DNA of 64,000 bases from Bradyrhizobium sp. CIAT3101 (GTDB lineage: Bacteria > Pseudomonadota > Alphaproteobacteria > Rhizobiales > Xanthobacteraceae). Positions 20,401 to 35,400 of the stretch are shown in pieces (positions within the stretch are counted from its first letter, which is position 1; each line of letters opens with the position of its first letter). The position numbers were made by a program, and so were the translations under genes. A model generated the notes under the pieces. That model worked only from the letters and a program-made list of their open reading frames with translations. It had not been told where the DNA came from and searched no databases. The DNA is taken from assembly GCF_029714945.1 (NCBI RefSeq), contig NZ_CP121634.1, positions 8,825,001 to 8,889,000 of the forward strand, read 5' to 3'.

Positions 20401-23400
20401 CTCCAGCGTGGTGTGATCCCCGATCAGATGATGCTGCAGCTCCAGCAGCAGCCAGCGCGCACTGCCGGGCTCGCGCGCGATCACAAACCGCAACAAGGGC
20501 GCCCGGCCAAGCTCGATGCGCTGCCGGCGCGGATCAAACCGATCCTTAAGCTGCGCGGCGCCAGGACCGCAAGACCCGTCCAGCTCGACCTCGCTTACCT
20601 CCAACGGCGCACGGCGCCACACCACCTGGGCCGGGCGCGACAAGCCTTCCCAGACAAACGACGTCCTCAGGATATCGTGCCGATCCACCACTCGCTGAAC
20701 CGCGGCAAGATAGCGCTCGAGCAGGTCACGGTCCGCAAACGCCATCCGCGAGACCAGCAGGTACGGATCGCCCTTTGTCGTCAACAGATGATGGAACAGG
20801 ATGCCGTCCTGCAGCGGCGACAAGCCATAAATGTCCTGGATGTTGCCGACGCCGCCGGGCACCGTGGCGACGATCCGGTCGATCTCGCCCTGCGTCAGCT
20901 CAGTCAGCGGCAGCATCTCTGGCGTGATCGCCGGACTCTGTTCGCTGATCAGGTTGGCCGGGACCGCCACCTCGTGATGGCGGCCCAGGCTTGCAGCCAG
21001 ATCCGCCAGCACCGGCTTGAGGAACAAGGTGCGCACCTCGATGCGCAGTGACCGCCGCCGCAGCCGCTCGATCATCTGCACCGCCAAGAGCGAGTGGCCA
21101 CCCAGTTCGAAGAAGTGGTCGTGGCGTCCGACCCGCTCCAGCCCCAGCAGCTCGGCCCAGATCTGCGCCAGCGTGATCTCGACCTCGCCTTGCGGCGCCT
21201 CATAGGCGCGATGCGCATACGCCTCATCGTCCGGCGCCGGCAGCGCCTTGCGATCGAGCTTGCCATTCACCGTCAGCGGCAGCGCCGCCAGCCGCACGAA
21301 CGCCGCCGGCACCATGTAGTCCGGCAGGTGCGCACTTATGTGGGCACGCAAGGCGCCCGCAAGCTCGCTTCCATCCAACCCGTTCGAAGCTGCTTCCGGC
21401 GCGCACACCACATAGCCGACAAGACGCTGCTCGCCGCCGGGGCCCTCGTGCGCCACCACCACCGCCTCGCGCACGTACGGGTGCTCGGCAACCCGCGCCG
21501 CAATCTCCCCCGGCTCGATGCGGAAGCCGCGGATCTTCACCTGGTCGTCGTTGCGGCCCAAAAACTCAAGATTGCCGTCAGGCAGATACCGCCCCAGATC
21601 GCCGGTGCGGTACAGCCGGTCGCCGTCGACAAAGGGACTGGCGATGAACCGCTCCGCGGTCAGCTCGGGCCGGTTCAGGTAGTCGCGCGCCACCCCCGCC
21701 CCGCCGATGTAAAGCTCACCCACCGCGCCAAACGGAACCGGCGCACCGTGTCCATCAAGCAGATACACACGCGTGTTCGCGATCGGACGGCCGATGGGGA
21801 CGATGGTCTTATCAAACTCAGCCGGGCAGCTCCAGGATGTAACGTCGATCGCGGCCTCAGTGGGACCGTAGAGATTGTGCAGGGCCGTCCAGGGCAACAC
21901 GCGCCGAACCCTATGCACACTTGCGGCAGAAAGCGCCTCGCCGCTGCATAGAACACGCCGCAGCGATCTGCAGCGGTCAACACTCTTCGTATCCAGAAAG
22001 CTGACCAGCATGGATGGCACGAAGTGAATCGTCGTGATGCGGTGGCTGACGATCAAATCGACCAGTGCATCGGGATCTCTGTGCGCACCGGTGGGCGCCA
22101 GTACCAGCGTCGCCCCTTCAAGCAAAGTCCAAAAGAACTCCCAGGCCGAGACATCGAAGCCAAATGGCGTCTTCTGCAACACGACGTCTGTTGCCTTCAG
22201 ACCATAGGCGTTCTGCATCCAGATAAGGCGATTAACGATAGCCCGATGCTCATTCTGTGCCCCTTTGGGCGTGCCCGTGGATCCCGAGGTGTAGATCACA
22301 TAGGCGAGATTGCGGGAGGTCAGGCTGAGCACGCGCGGGTCAGCATCCGCTTCCGGGAGGCTGGTCCAGGTCGGCGCTGCAGCATCGAGCTCCACCACGC
22401 TCACATTGGCCGGCACATCCGCGCCGAAGGCGGCACGGCCGGCCACATCGGCCAGCAGCAGCAGCGGGGCAGCATCGTCGAGCACCTGATGCAGCCGCGC
22501 CAACGGATAGGCCGGGTCCAGCGGCAGATAGGCGCCACCCGCCTTGAGGATCGCCAAAAGCCCGACCACCATCGCCACGCTGCGCGCAACGCCGATCGCC
22601 ACCGGCTGGTCCGGCCTGACCCCAAGAGCGATCAGGTGATGTGCCAGGCGGTTGGCCCGCGCATTGAGCTCACCATAGCTCAGCCGCTCGTCTTCGCAGA
22701 CCAGCGCCACCGCATCCGGCGACTTGTGCACCTGCGCCTCGAACAGCTCGTGGATGCACCGCTCCGCAGGATATCTCGCCGCCGTCCGGTTCAGCTCCTC
22801 CAGCAGATACGTGCGCTCGGCAGTCGACAGCAGCTCAATCCGGTGGACCGCTTGCTGAGCATCGGCAGCCATCGCCCGCAGCAGCGCCAGGAGATAACCA
22901 CGCTGCCGCTCGATCGTCGCCTGATCAAACAGCGCCGTTGCATAACCCAGCGTTCCGGCGATCTCCTCGCCATGCTCGCCAAGGCTCAGCTCCAGATCGA
23001 ACTTGACCTGATCGAACGCCTCCCCGGTAGTTTCGACGCTCAGCCCCGGCAGCTCCAATGACGTAACCGGATTGTTCTCCCAGGCCAGCATCACCTGGAA
23101 TAATGGCGTGTGATCAAGAGCCCGGGGCGGCTGCACGATCTCCACCACCTGCTCGAACGGCAGGTCCTGATGCTCCTGCGCCGCCAGCACCGTGCGCCGT
23201 GTCCGCTCCAGAAGCTCCGACAAGCGCGGCTTGCCCGACAGGTCCAGCCGAAGCGCCAGCGTGTTGACGAAGAACCCGATCAGCCCTTCGATCTCGCGGT
23301 AGCCCCGATTGGCGCTCGGCACGCCAATCACAAGATCGTCCTGCCCCGCCAGACGAGACAGCACCGCCGCCCAGGCCGCCAGTAGCGTCATGAACAACGT

Positions 23401-26400
23401 CGTGCCATGCTGCAGGCTCAGCCGCTTCAGCTCCCGCGTCAATTCCGCATTGACGATGATCGGGACCGTGGCCGCGGCAAACGACTGCTGGGCAGGCCGC
23501 GCACGGTCCGTCGGCAAGACAAGACGGGCTGTGCCTGCCAGGGCGCTGTGCCAATATTGCGCCTGCTTCTGCAGCCGTTCCCCTGACAGCCATTGGCGTT
23601 GCCAGGCGGCGTAATCCGGATACTGAATCGCAAGCGGCGGCAGAGGATCGTCGTGCCCAGCCTCGAATGCCCGGTAGAGCTGGCTAAGTTCACGCAGCAG
23701 CACGCCCATCGACCAGCCGTCGGAGACGATGTGATGCTGAGTCAGCAGGAAGACGTGTTCCTCGTCCGACATCCGCACCAATCGTCCGCGGATCAGCGGA
23801 CCGCGCGCAAGATCGAATGGCGTGCGCCCCTCTTCATGACGCAGGTCCAAAAGTGCCGCTTCCGCATCCGATCTCTCCCGCAGATCGTGCTCAACTATCG
23901 GCAGTCCCGCATCTGGCGGCAGAACCTCAACCCGGGGCTTGCCCTGCCTCGCGACAAACACACTGCGCAGCGCTTCATGGCGCGCAAACAGACGGTCAAG
24001 ACTGCGCTGCCAGGCGCTGTGGTCGAGCATCCCGCGCAGTCGCAAGGCCAGCGGAATGTGATAATTCGTGCTGCCTTCGTTCAGCTGCGCCAAAAACCAT
24101 AGCCGCTGCTGCGCAAACGACAGCACAAGCGGCTCATGACGCGACACGGCTGCAATCGACGGCAGCTCTTGCGGACCGGAGCAGCGTAACAGCTCGACGG
24201 TGCTCGCTGCCAGGTCACTCAGCACTGGCCTTGCGAACAGCGTCGACAGCGGCAGGTCGACCCCAACCGCCTGTGACAGCCGGCTCGACATCTGCACGGC
24301 CAAGAGCGAGTGGCCGCCCAGTTCAAAGAAGTGGTCGCTGCGCCCGATGCGCTCGACACCAAGGAGCTCGGCCCAGATCTGCGCCAGCGCGGTCTCGATC
24401 ACGCCTTGCGGCGCCTCATAGGCCGACAGCGCATAGGCCTGATCGGCCGGCGCCGGCAGCGCCTTGCGATCGAGCTTGCCATTCACCGTCAGCGGCAGCG
24501 CCGCCAGCCGCACAAACGCGCTCGGCACCATGTAGTCCGGCAGCCGCGCACTTAAATGCGCCCGCAAGGCGCCCGCAAGCCCGCCTCCGTCACCCTGGTC
24601 CGAGCCGGCCTCGGGCGCGCAGACCACATAGGCGATAAGATGCTTGTCGCCGGCGCCGTTCTGGGCCGCCACCACCACCGCCTCGCGCACGAACGGGTGC
24701 TCGGCAACCCGCGCCGCAATCTCGCCCGGCTCGATGCGGAAGCCGCGGATCTTCACCTGATCGTCGTTGCGGCCCAAAAACTCCAGATTGCCGTCCGGCA
24801 GATAGCGCGCAAGATCGCCAGTGCGGTACAGCCGGTCGCCCTCGACAAAGGGACTGGCGATGAACCGCTCCGCGGTCAGCTCGGGCCGGTTTAGATACCC
24901 CCGTGCTACTCCCGCCCCGCCAATGTAAAGCTCGCCCACCGCGCCGAACGGCACGGGCGCGCCACAGCCATCCAGCAGATACACCCGCGTGTTCGCAATC
25001 GGACGCCCGATTGTCTCAACGACAGCCTCTCCCCTTAGTAGGCAGATCCAGGTTGAGTACGTGGTGGTTTCAGAAGGCGCATACAGGTTATAAATCTTCT
25101 CTACGCGGCTACTCTCGAAGGCCTGCTCTATGAGGCCCGCCTTCAGCCGCTCACCGCACGAATTGATCACGCTTGCGGAAACCGGCACGGCTTTGTTGTC
25201 AACCAGGGCGGCGATCGCCGAGGGCACTGTGTTGATCAAAGAGATATCCAAAGACCTCTCGGCCAGCGCCAGCGCATTCTCGACAAGGTAGAGCGTGCTT
25301 CCTTGCGAAAGCGGAACGAAGCACTCATACACGGACAGATCGAAACTGATCGAGGTGGAAAACAGGGTGCGGCTGATCTCTGATGCCGCAAACACGTCGC
25401 AGCTCCAATGCAGCAGGTTCACCGTGCTCGCATGCTCAATCATGACGCCCTTGGGCGTTCCGGTGGAACCGGAGGTGTAGATCACATAGGCCAGATGGCG
25501 TGAGGTCAGGCCGAGCGCGCGCGGGTCCGGATCGGCTGCCGGCAGATTGGCCCATTCCGGCGTCGCCGCCGTCAGATCCACTACCGTCAGATCGAGTAGC
25601 GCATCGTCGCCCAGCGCCGATCGTCCCGCCGCATCGGCCAGCAACAGCTGGGGCGCCGCATCCGCAAGCACCTGGTGCAGCCGCGCCGACGGATAGGCTG
25701 GATCCAGCGGCAGGTAGGCGCCACCCGCCTTGAGGATTGCCAAAAGCCCGACCACCATCGCCACGCTGCGCGCAACGCAGATCGCCACCGGCTGGTCCGG
25801 CGTTACCCCGAGCCCGATCAGATGATGCGCCAGCTGGTTGGCCCGCGCATTGAGCTCGCCATAGCTTACGCGCTGGTCCTGATAGACCACCGCCACCGCA
25901 TCCGGCGACTTATGCACCTGGGCCTCAAACAGCTCATGGATGCACTGCTGCTCAGGATACGTCACCGCCGTCCGGTTCAGCTCCTCCAGCAGATACGCCC
26001 GCTCGTCGGCCGCCAGCAGCTCAATCCGCCCGACCGTTTGCCGCGCATCGGCAACCATCGCCTGCAGCAGCGCCAGCAGATAGCCTCGGTGCCGCTCGAT
26101 GGTCGCTTGATCGAACAGCGCCGTGGCATAGCCCAGCGTCCCGGCGATGACCTCACCATGCTCGCAAAGGTTCAGCTCCAGATCGAACTTGACCTGATCG
26201 AAGCCGTCTGCCGCCGCCTCCACACGCAGCCCAGGAAGGTCGAACGTCCCAGCGGCGTTGTTCTGCCAGGCCAGCATCACCTGGAACAACGGCGTGTGAT
26301 CAAGACGCCGTGGCGGCTGCACGATCTCCACCACCTGCTCAAACGGCAAGTCCTGATGCTCCTGCGCTCCCAAGGCCGAGCGTCGCGTCCGCGCCAACAG

Positions 26401-29400
26401 CTCCGCCACGCTCGGCCCGCCCGACAGGTCAAGCCGCAGCGCCAGGGTATTGACGAAGCAGCCGATCAGCTCTTCGACCTCGCGGCGACCGCGATTGGCG
26501 CTCGGCACCCCGATCACTAGGTCGTCCTGCCCTGACAGACGCGACAGCAGCGCCGCCCAGGCCGCCAGCACCGTCATGAACAAGGTCGTGTCATGCTGCC
26601 GGCTCAGCCGCTTCAGATCCCGCGTCAGATCCGCACCAATCACGACCATCACACTGGCCCCGGCAAACGACTGCTCTGCCGGCCGAGGCCGATCTGTCGG
26701 CAAGGCCAAACGGGCCGGCGCGCCAGATAGATTGTTGCGCCAATAGTGCGCCTGGCTCTGCAGCCGCTCGCCCGACAGCCACTGCCGTTGCCAGGCGGCA
26801 TAGTCCGGATACTGGATTGCAAGCGGCGGCAGCGGATCGCCTTCACCGGCCACGAACGCCCGGTACAGCTGACTGAGTTCACGCACCAACACGCCCAGCG
26901 ACCAGCCATCCGAGACAATGTGGTGCTGCGTTAGCAGCAAGACATGCTCCTCATCCGAGATCCGGATCAGCCGGCCGCGGATCAGCGGGCCACGCGCCAG
27001 ATCGAACGGCGTGCGCGCCTCTTCAATGCACAGACCCAATAGCGCCTCGTCCGCATCCGGCCTGTCCCGCACATCGTGCTCCACAACCGGCAGCCCCGCA
27101 TCCTCCGGCAGCAGCTCCACCCAGGGCTTGCCCTCCGGCGCGACAAACACGCTGCGCAGCGCCTCATGACGCGCCAACACACGGTCAAGGCTGCGCTGCC
27201 AGGCGCTGCGGTCGAGTCCACCCTCGAGCCGCCACCCGAGCGGAATGTGATAGTTCGTACTGCTCTGATCCAGCTGCGCCAAAAACCACAGCCGCTGCTG
27301 CGCAAACGACAGCACAAGCGGCGCTTCACGCGATACCGGCACAATGGCTGGCAGGTCTTGCGCGCCGGAGCGGCTCAACTCATCCATGATACTCGCGGCC
27401 AGATCGGCCAGCACCGGTTTGGCAAACAGCGTGGTCAGCGGCAGTGTGAAGCCAATGGCCAGCGAGACCCGGCTCAACAGCTGCACCGCCAAGAGCGAGT
27501 GCCCGCCGAGCGCAAAGAAGTGGTCGTGGCGTCCGACCCGCTCCAGCCCCAGCAGCTCGGCCCAGATCTGCGCCAGCGTGATCTCGACCTCGCCTTGCGG
27601 CGCCTCATAGGCGCGATGCGCATACGCCTCATCGTCCGGCGCCGGCAGCGCCTTGCGATCGAGCTTGCCATTCACCGTCAGCGGCAGCGCCGCCAGCCGC
27701 ACGAACGCCGCCGGCACCATGTAGTCCGGCAGGTGCGCACTTATGTGGGCACGCAAGGCGCCCGCAAGCTCGCTTCCATCCAACCCGTTCGAAGCTGCTT
27801 CCGGCGCGCACACCACATAGCCGACAAGACGCTGCTCGCCGCCGGGGCCCTCGTGCGCCACCACCACCGCCTCGCGCACGTACGGGTGCTCGGCAACCCG
27901 CGCCGCAATCTCCCCCGGCTCGATGCGGAAGCCGCGGATCTTCACCTGGTCGTCATTGCGGCCTAAAAACTCCAGATTGCCGTCCGGCAGGTAGCGTGCC
28001 AGGTCGCCAGTGCGGTACAGCCGGTCGCCCTCGACAAAGGGACTGGCCATGAACCGCTCCGCGGTCAGCTCGGGCCGGTTCAGGTAGCCGCGCGCCACCC
28101 CCGCCCCGCCAATGTAAAGCTCACCCGCCGCGCCGAACGGAACCGGCGCACCGTGTCCATCAAGCAGATACACCCGCGTGTTCGCGATCGGACGGCCGAT
28201 CGGGACAATGGCGCCATCAAACTCATCCGGACAACTCCACGCTGTCACGTCGATCGCAGCTTCGGTCGGACCGTACAGATTGTGCAGGCCCGTCCAAGGC
28301 AAGAGGCGCCGAACCTTATGCACACTGGCGGCAGGAAGCGCCTCGCCGCTGCATAAAACACGCCGCAGCGACGTGCAGCGGTTAACACTCTTCGCATCCA
28401 GAAAACTGACCAGCATGGATGGCACGAAGTGAACCGTCGTGATGCGGTGGCTGACGATCAAGTCGACCAGTGCATCGGGATCTCTGTGCGCACCGGTGGG
28501 CGCCAGTACCAGCGTCGCCCCTTCAAGCAACGTCCAGAAGAACTCCCAGGCCGAGACATCGAAGCCAAATGGTGTCTTCTGCAACACGACATCAGTTGCC
28601 TTGAGACCATAGGCGTTTTGCATCCAAATCAAGCGATTGACGATAGCCCGATGCTCATTCTGTGCTCCCTTGGGCGTTCCGGTGGATCCGGAGGTGTAGA
28701 TCACATAGGCCAGATGGCGTGAGGTCAGGCCGAGCGCGCGCGGGTCCGGATCGGCTGCCGGCAGATTGGCCCATTCCGGCGTCGCCGCCGTCAGATCCAC
28801 TACCGTCAGATCGAGTAGCGCATCGTCGCCCAGCGCCGATCGTCCCGCCGCATCGGCCAGCAACAGCTGGGGCGCCGCATCCGCAAGCGCCTGGTGCAGC
28901 CGCGCCGACGGATAGGCTGGATCCAGCGGCAGGTAGGCGCCACCCGCCTTGAGGATCGCCAAAAGCCCGACCACCATCGCCACGCTGCGCGCAACGCAGA
29001 TCGCCACCGGCTGGTCCGGCGTTACCCCGAGCCCGATCAGATGACGCGCCAGCTGGTTGGCCCGCGCATTGAGCTCGCCATAGCTTACGCGCTGGTCCTG
29101 GTAGACCACCGCCACCGCATCCGGCGCCTGGCGCACCTGGGCCTCAAACAGCTCATGGATGCACTGCTGCTCAGGATACGTCACCGCCGTCCGGTTCAGC
29201 TCCTCCAACAGATACGCCCGCTCGTCAGGTGGCAGGATGTCCAGCTCCCGCACCGGCGTGTTCGGCGCCCGCTCCAACGCCTCCGCTAGCTGCGCGAGCG
29301 TGTGCTGCATGTAGCCGCAGACCCGATCCGCTGAGACGCCTTCCGCCACCTGCGCCGTCAGCCCGAGCGCCTCGCCAAAATCCTCCACCGACAAGGTCAG

Positions 29401-32400
29401 CGGATAGTTGGTGATCTCCTCCCCGCCAAGCCATTCCATGCCGGACAGCACATCATCGGCTGCGGAGGCGGAGACCGCCGCCGGCGTGTTGTGGCGGTAG
29501 TTCAACAGCGCGCTGAACAGTGGCGCCGGCGCCGCAACGCCGCTGCAGCGTTGCGCCAGCGCCAGCGAGGCATGCTCATGTACGAGCAGCTCGGCCAGCC
29601 GCGCGTGGGTGGTCCGCACGCTCGCCTCGACCCCGGTCCCGTCCAGGTCAAGCCGCAGCGGCAGCGTGTTGATGAACAGACCCATCGCGCGGTCGCCACC
29701 CGCCCCGCCATGCATGCGGCCGAACAACACCGTGCCGAACACCACCTGCTCGCGGTCGCTGCTGCGCGCCACCACCTGGCCCCAGGCCAGATGGCACAGG
29801 CTCGCCAGGCTCACCCCCAGCCGCCGCGCCTGCACCCGCAGCCGCACGTTGAGCGCCTGCGGCAGCATCCGCTGCGCCTCGCGGGTCCCCCTGCCGTCGC
29901 CCTGAACCTCGCACAAGCCAAAGGGCGTGCACGGCTCATCGATGTCCCCCAGCAGTCCCCGGAAGAACTCTTCATGCGCGTCTGCACCCACGCCAAGCCG
30001 TACCGCCGCCACCAGGTTGCGGAACGGCTGCGGGGCTGCCAGCTCATGCTCGCGTCCCTCCAGCACGGCCCGGACCTCGGTATGCATCAGCTCCAGCGTG
30101 GTGTGATCCCCGATCAGATGATGCTGCAGCTCCAGCAGCAGCCAGCGCGCACTGCCGGGCTCGCGCGCGATCACAAACCGCAACAAGGGCGCCCGGCCAA
30201 GCTCGATGCGCTGCCGGCGCGGATCAAACCGATCCTTAAGCTGCGCGGCGCCAGGACCGCAAGACCCGTCCAGCTCGACCTCGCTTACCTCCAACGGCGC
30301 ACGGCGCCACACCACCTGGGCCGGGCGCGACAAGCCTTCCCAGACAAACGACGTCCTCAGGATATCGTGCCGATCCACCACTCGCTGAACCGCGGCAAGA
30401 TAGCGCTCGAGCAGGTCACGGTCCGCAAACGCCATCCGCGAGACCAGCAGGTACGGATCGCCCTTTGTCGTCAACAGATGATGGAACAGGATGCCGTCCT
30501 GCAGCGGCGACAAGCCATAAATGTCCTGGATGTTGCCGACGCCGCCGGGCACCGTGGCGACGATCCGGTCGATCTCGCCCTGCGTCAGCTCAGTCAGCGG
30601 CAGCATCTCTGGCGTGATCGCCGGACTCTGTTCGCTGATCAGGTTGGCCGGGACCGCCACCTCGTGATGGCGGCCCAGGCTTGCAGCCAGATCCGCCAGC
30701 ACCGGCTTGAGGAACAAGGTGCGCACCTCGATGCGCAGTGACCGCCGCCGCAGCCGCTCGATCATCTGCACCGCCAAGAGCGAGTGGCCACCCAGTTCGA
30801 AGAAGTGGTCGTGGCGTCCGACCCGCTCCAGCCCCAGCAGCTCGGCCCAGATCTGCGCCAGCGTGATCTCGACCTCGCCTTGCGGCGCCTCATAGGCACG
30901 ATGCGCATACGCCTCATCGTCCGGCGCCGGCAGCGCCTTGCGATCGAGCTTGCCATTCACCGTCAGCGGCAGCGCCGCCAGCCGCACGAACGCCGCCGGC
31001 ACCATGTAATCCGGCAGGTGCGCGCCCACATGCGCGCGCAACGTGACGGCCAACTCAGCTCCAGCGCCATCCGGCTCCTCCGATTGAGCTTCCGGCGCGC
31101 ACACCACATAGGCCACCAGCCGCTTCTCGCCGGCACCGGCCTGCTGCGCCACCACCACCGCATCGCGCACGAACGGGTGCTCGGCAATCCGCGCCGCAAT
31201 CTCCCCCGGCTCGATGCGGAAGCCGCGGATCTTCACCTGGTCATCGTTGCGGCCCAAAAACTCCAGATTGCCGTCCGGCAGGTAGCGTGCAAGGTCGCCA
31301 GTGCGGTACAGCCGATCGCCCTCGACAAAGGGACTGGCCATGAACCGCTCCGCGGTCAGCTCGGGCCGGTTCAGGTAGCCGCGCGCCACCCCCGCCCCGC
31401 CGATGTAAAGCTCACCCACCGCGCCAAACGGAACCGGCGCACCGTGTCTGTCCAGAAGATAGACTACCGAATTTCGAATTGGTCGGCCCAGCGGCACTCG
31501 TTGCTGGTCATCGAAGCCAGCAGGCACCGGATAGCAGAGACTGAAGGTGGTGTTCTCTGTCGGGCCGTAGGCATTTGAGATCCGCAGAGTCGCATGTCGC
31601 TTCTGGCATGCTCTGACGGAAGTGACGGAGACCTCTTCGCCTCCGACCAGCAGTTGCTGCAGCCCATCAGTGCCGCGCCCCTCTGCGGTATACGTATCGA
31701 ACAACCGGGCAGTCATCCAGGCGATGGTGATGCCTTGATCTTGGATGATCTGGGCCAGCCTTGCCGTCGAGAGGTAGCGTTCAGGATAGAGCACAACACT
31801 CGCACCGTTGGCTAAGGCCCCCCAGAGCTCGAACGTGGTCGCGTCGAATGTCGGCGAGGATGCGTTGAGAAAGACGTCCTGCGGCGAGATCTCGACGAAG
31901 TCGTTCCCCGCCACTAGACGCGCTAGGCTCCGATGCTCGACCATGACGCCCTTGGGCGTTCCGGTGGATCCGGAGGTGTAGATCACATAGGCCAGATGGC
32001 GTGAGGTCAGGCCGAGCGCGCGCGGGTCCGGATCGGCTGCCGGCAGATTGGCCCATTCCGGCGTCGCCGCCGCCAGATCCACTACCGTCAGATCGAGTAG
32101 CGCATCGTCGCCCAGCGCCGATCGTCCCGCCGCATCGGCCAGCAACAGCTGCGGCGCCGCATCCGCAAGCACCTGGTGCAGCCGCGCCGACGGATAGGCT
32201 GGATCCAGCGGCAGATAGGCGCCACCCGCCTTGAGGATCGCCAAAAGCCCGACCACCATCGCCACGCTGCGCGCAACGCAGATCGCCACCGGCTGGTCCG
32301 GCGTTACCCCGAGCCCGATCAGATGACGCGCCAGCTGGTTGGCCCGCGCATTGAGCTCGCCATAGCTTACGCGCTGGTCCTGGTAGACCACCGCCACCGC

Positions 32401-35400
32401 ATCCGGCGCCTGGCGCACCTGGGCCTCAAACAGCTCATGGATGCACTGCTGCTCAGGATACGTCACCGCCGTCCGGTTCAGCTCCTCCAACAGATACGCC
32501 CGCTCGTCAGGTGGCAGGATGTCCAGCTCCCGCACCGGCGTGTTCGGCGCCCGCTCCAACGCCTCCGCTAGCTGCGCGAGCGTGTGCTGCATGTAGCCGC
32601 AGACCCGATCCGCTGAGACGCCTTCCGCCACCTGCGCCGTCAGCCCGAGCGCCTCGCCAAAATCCTCCACCGACAAGGTCAGCGGATAGTTGGTGATCTC
32701 CTCCCCGCCAAGCCATTCCATGCCGGACAGCACATCATCGGCTGCGGAGGCGGAGACCGCCGCCGGCGTGTTGTGGCGGTAGTTCAACAGCGCGCTGAAC
32801 AGCGGCGCCGGCGCCGCAACGCCGCTGCAGCGTTGCGCCAGCGCCAGCGAGGCATGCTCATGTACGAGCAGCTCGGCCAGCCGCGCGTGGGTGGTCCGCA
32901 CGCTCGCCTCGACCCCGGTCCCGTCCAGGTCAAGCCGCAGCGGCAGCGTGTTGATGAACAGACCCATCGCGCGGTCGCCACCCGCCCCGCCATGCATGCG
33001 GCCGAACAACACCGTGCCGAACACCACCTGCTCGCGGTCGCTGCTGCGCGCCACCACCTGGCCCCAGGCCAGATGGCACAGGCTCGCCAGGCTCACCCCC
33101 AGCCGCCGCGCCTGCACCCGCAGCCGCACGTTGAGCGCCTGCGGCAGCATCCGCTGCGCCTCGCGGGTCCCCCTGCCGTCGCCCTGAACCTCGCACAAGC
33201 CAAAGGGCGTGCACGGCTCATCGATGTCCCCCAGCAGTCCCCGGAAGAACTCTTCATGCGCGTCTGCACCCACGCCAAGCCGTACCGCCGCCACCAGGTT
33301 GCGGAACGGCTGCGGGGCTGCCAGCTCATGCTCGCGTCCCTCCAGCACGGCCCGGACCTCGGTATGCATCAGCTCCAGCGTGGTGTGATCCCCGATCAGA
33401 TGATGCTGCAGCTCCAGCAGCAGCCAGCGCGCACTGCCGGGCTCGCGCGCGATCACAAACCGCAACAAGGGCGCCCGGCCAAGCTCGATGCGCTGCCGGC
33501 GCGGATCAAACCGATCCTTAAGCTGCGCGGCGCCAGGACCGCAAGACCCGTCCAGCTCGACCTCGCTTACCTCCAACGGCGCACGGCGCCACACCACCTG
33601 GGCCGGGCGCGACAAGCCTTCCCAGACAAACGACGTCCTCAGGATATCGTGCCGATCCACCACTCGCTGAACCGCGGCAAGATAGCGCTCGAGCAGGTCA
33701 CGGTCCGCAAACGCCATCCGCGAGACCAGCAGGTACGGATCGCCCTTTGTCGTCAACAGATGATGGAACAGGATGCCGTCCTGCAGCGGCGACAAGCCAT
33801 AAATGTCCTGGATGTTGCCGACGCCGCCGGGCACCGTGGCGACGATCCGGTCGATCTCGCCCTGCGTCAGCTCAGTCAGCGGCAGCATCTCTGGCGTGAT
33901 CGCCGGACTCTGTTCGCTGATCAGGTTGGCCGGGACCGCCACCTCGTGATGGCGGCCCAGGCTTGCAGCCAGATCCGCCAGCACCGGCTTGAGGAACAAG
34001 GTGCGCACCTCGATGCGCAGTGACCGCCGCCGCAGCCGCTCGATCATCTGCACCGCCAAGAGCGAGTGGCCACCCAGTTCGAAGAAGTGGTCGTGGCGTC
34101 CGACCCGCTCCAGCCCCAGCAGCTCGGCCCAGATCTGCGCCAGCGTGATCTCGACCTCGCCTTGCGGCGCCTCATAGGCACGATGCGCATACGCCTCATC
34201 GTCCGGCGCCGGCAGCGCCTTGCGATCGAGCTTGCCATTCACCGTCAGCGGCAGCGCCGCCAGCCGCACGAACGCCGCCGGCACCATGTAATCCGGCAGG
34301 TGCGCGCCCACATGCGCGCGCAACGTGACGGCCAACTCAGCTCCAGCGCCGTCCGGCTCCTCCGATTGAGCTTCCGGCGCGCACACCACATAGGCCACCA
34401 GCCGCTTCTCGCCGGCACCGGCCTGCTGCGCCACCACCACCGCATCGCGCACGAACGGGTGCTCGGCAATCCGCGCCGCAATCTCCCCCGGCTCGATGCG
34501 GAAGCCGCGGATCTTCACCTGGTCATCGTTGCGGCCCAAAAACTCCAGATTGCCGTCCGGCAGGTAGCGTGCAAGGTCGCCAGTGCGGTACAGACGATCG
34601 CCCTCGACAAAGGGACTGGCCATGAACCGCTCCGCGGTCAGCTCGGGCCGGTTCAGGTAGCCGCGCGCCACCCCCGCCCCGCCAATGTAAAGCTCACCCG
34701 CCGCGCCGAACGGAACCGGCGCACCGTGTCCATCAAGCAGATACACCCGCGTGTTCGCGATCGGACGGCCGATGGGGAGTCGTCGGACTGTCTGATCAAT
34801 GGCGGTGATCTCGCAGACCGTCGCAAAGGTCGACGTCTCAGTTGAACCGTAGCAGTGCAAGAGATGTTGCGGTCGGCTTTGGCTCAAAACCCGGGCCACG
34901 GCCGCCGCATCAACCGCGCCACCACCAACTAGCAGAAACCGCAAACTCGCCAGCACCGGGCCCAACTCATCAACGCTCCGGCTGAACAACCCGGCAGTCA
35001 AATGCAGGACGGTGATGCGGTGCCGCCGAACCAGAGTGCGCAGCACCTCGGGCTGCAGTACAGCCGTGTGTGGAATCACAGTTAGGCTGGAACCGTGCAG
35101 CAGTGGCGCCCAAACTTCCAGCGTACTGATGCTAAACGCGGGATTGCCTACCCAGGCCACGCGATCACTCGAGGTGAACTCCGCATAGCCGTTGTTGATG
35201 ACGAGACGGTTGACAGCACGATGAGGAACAACCACGGCCTTCGGAAGGCCGGTCGACCCGGAGGTGTACATCACGTAGGCCGGAGCCTCGGCGGTCAATG
35301 CCAGGCCAGGATCGGTACTACACCCTGTTCCAGCCATGATCGGCTCAATGGCCAGAATAGGAATCGGAATCTCAAACCCGCCCTCATTCTCGTCACCTAC

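Noticed and set aside
19801..21051. A 416-codon plus-strand frame repeated at 29491 and 32773 inside the NRPS
   Set aside because: It is the antisense shadow of the three near-identical dual E/C domains. Its repetition reflects the NRPS repeats, not a gene family.
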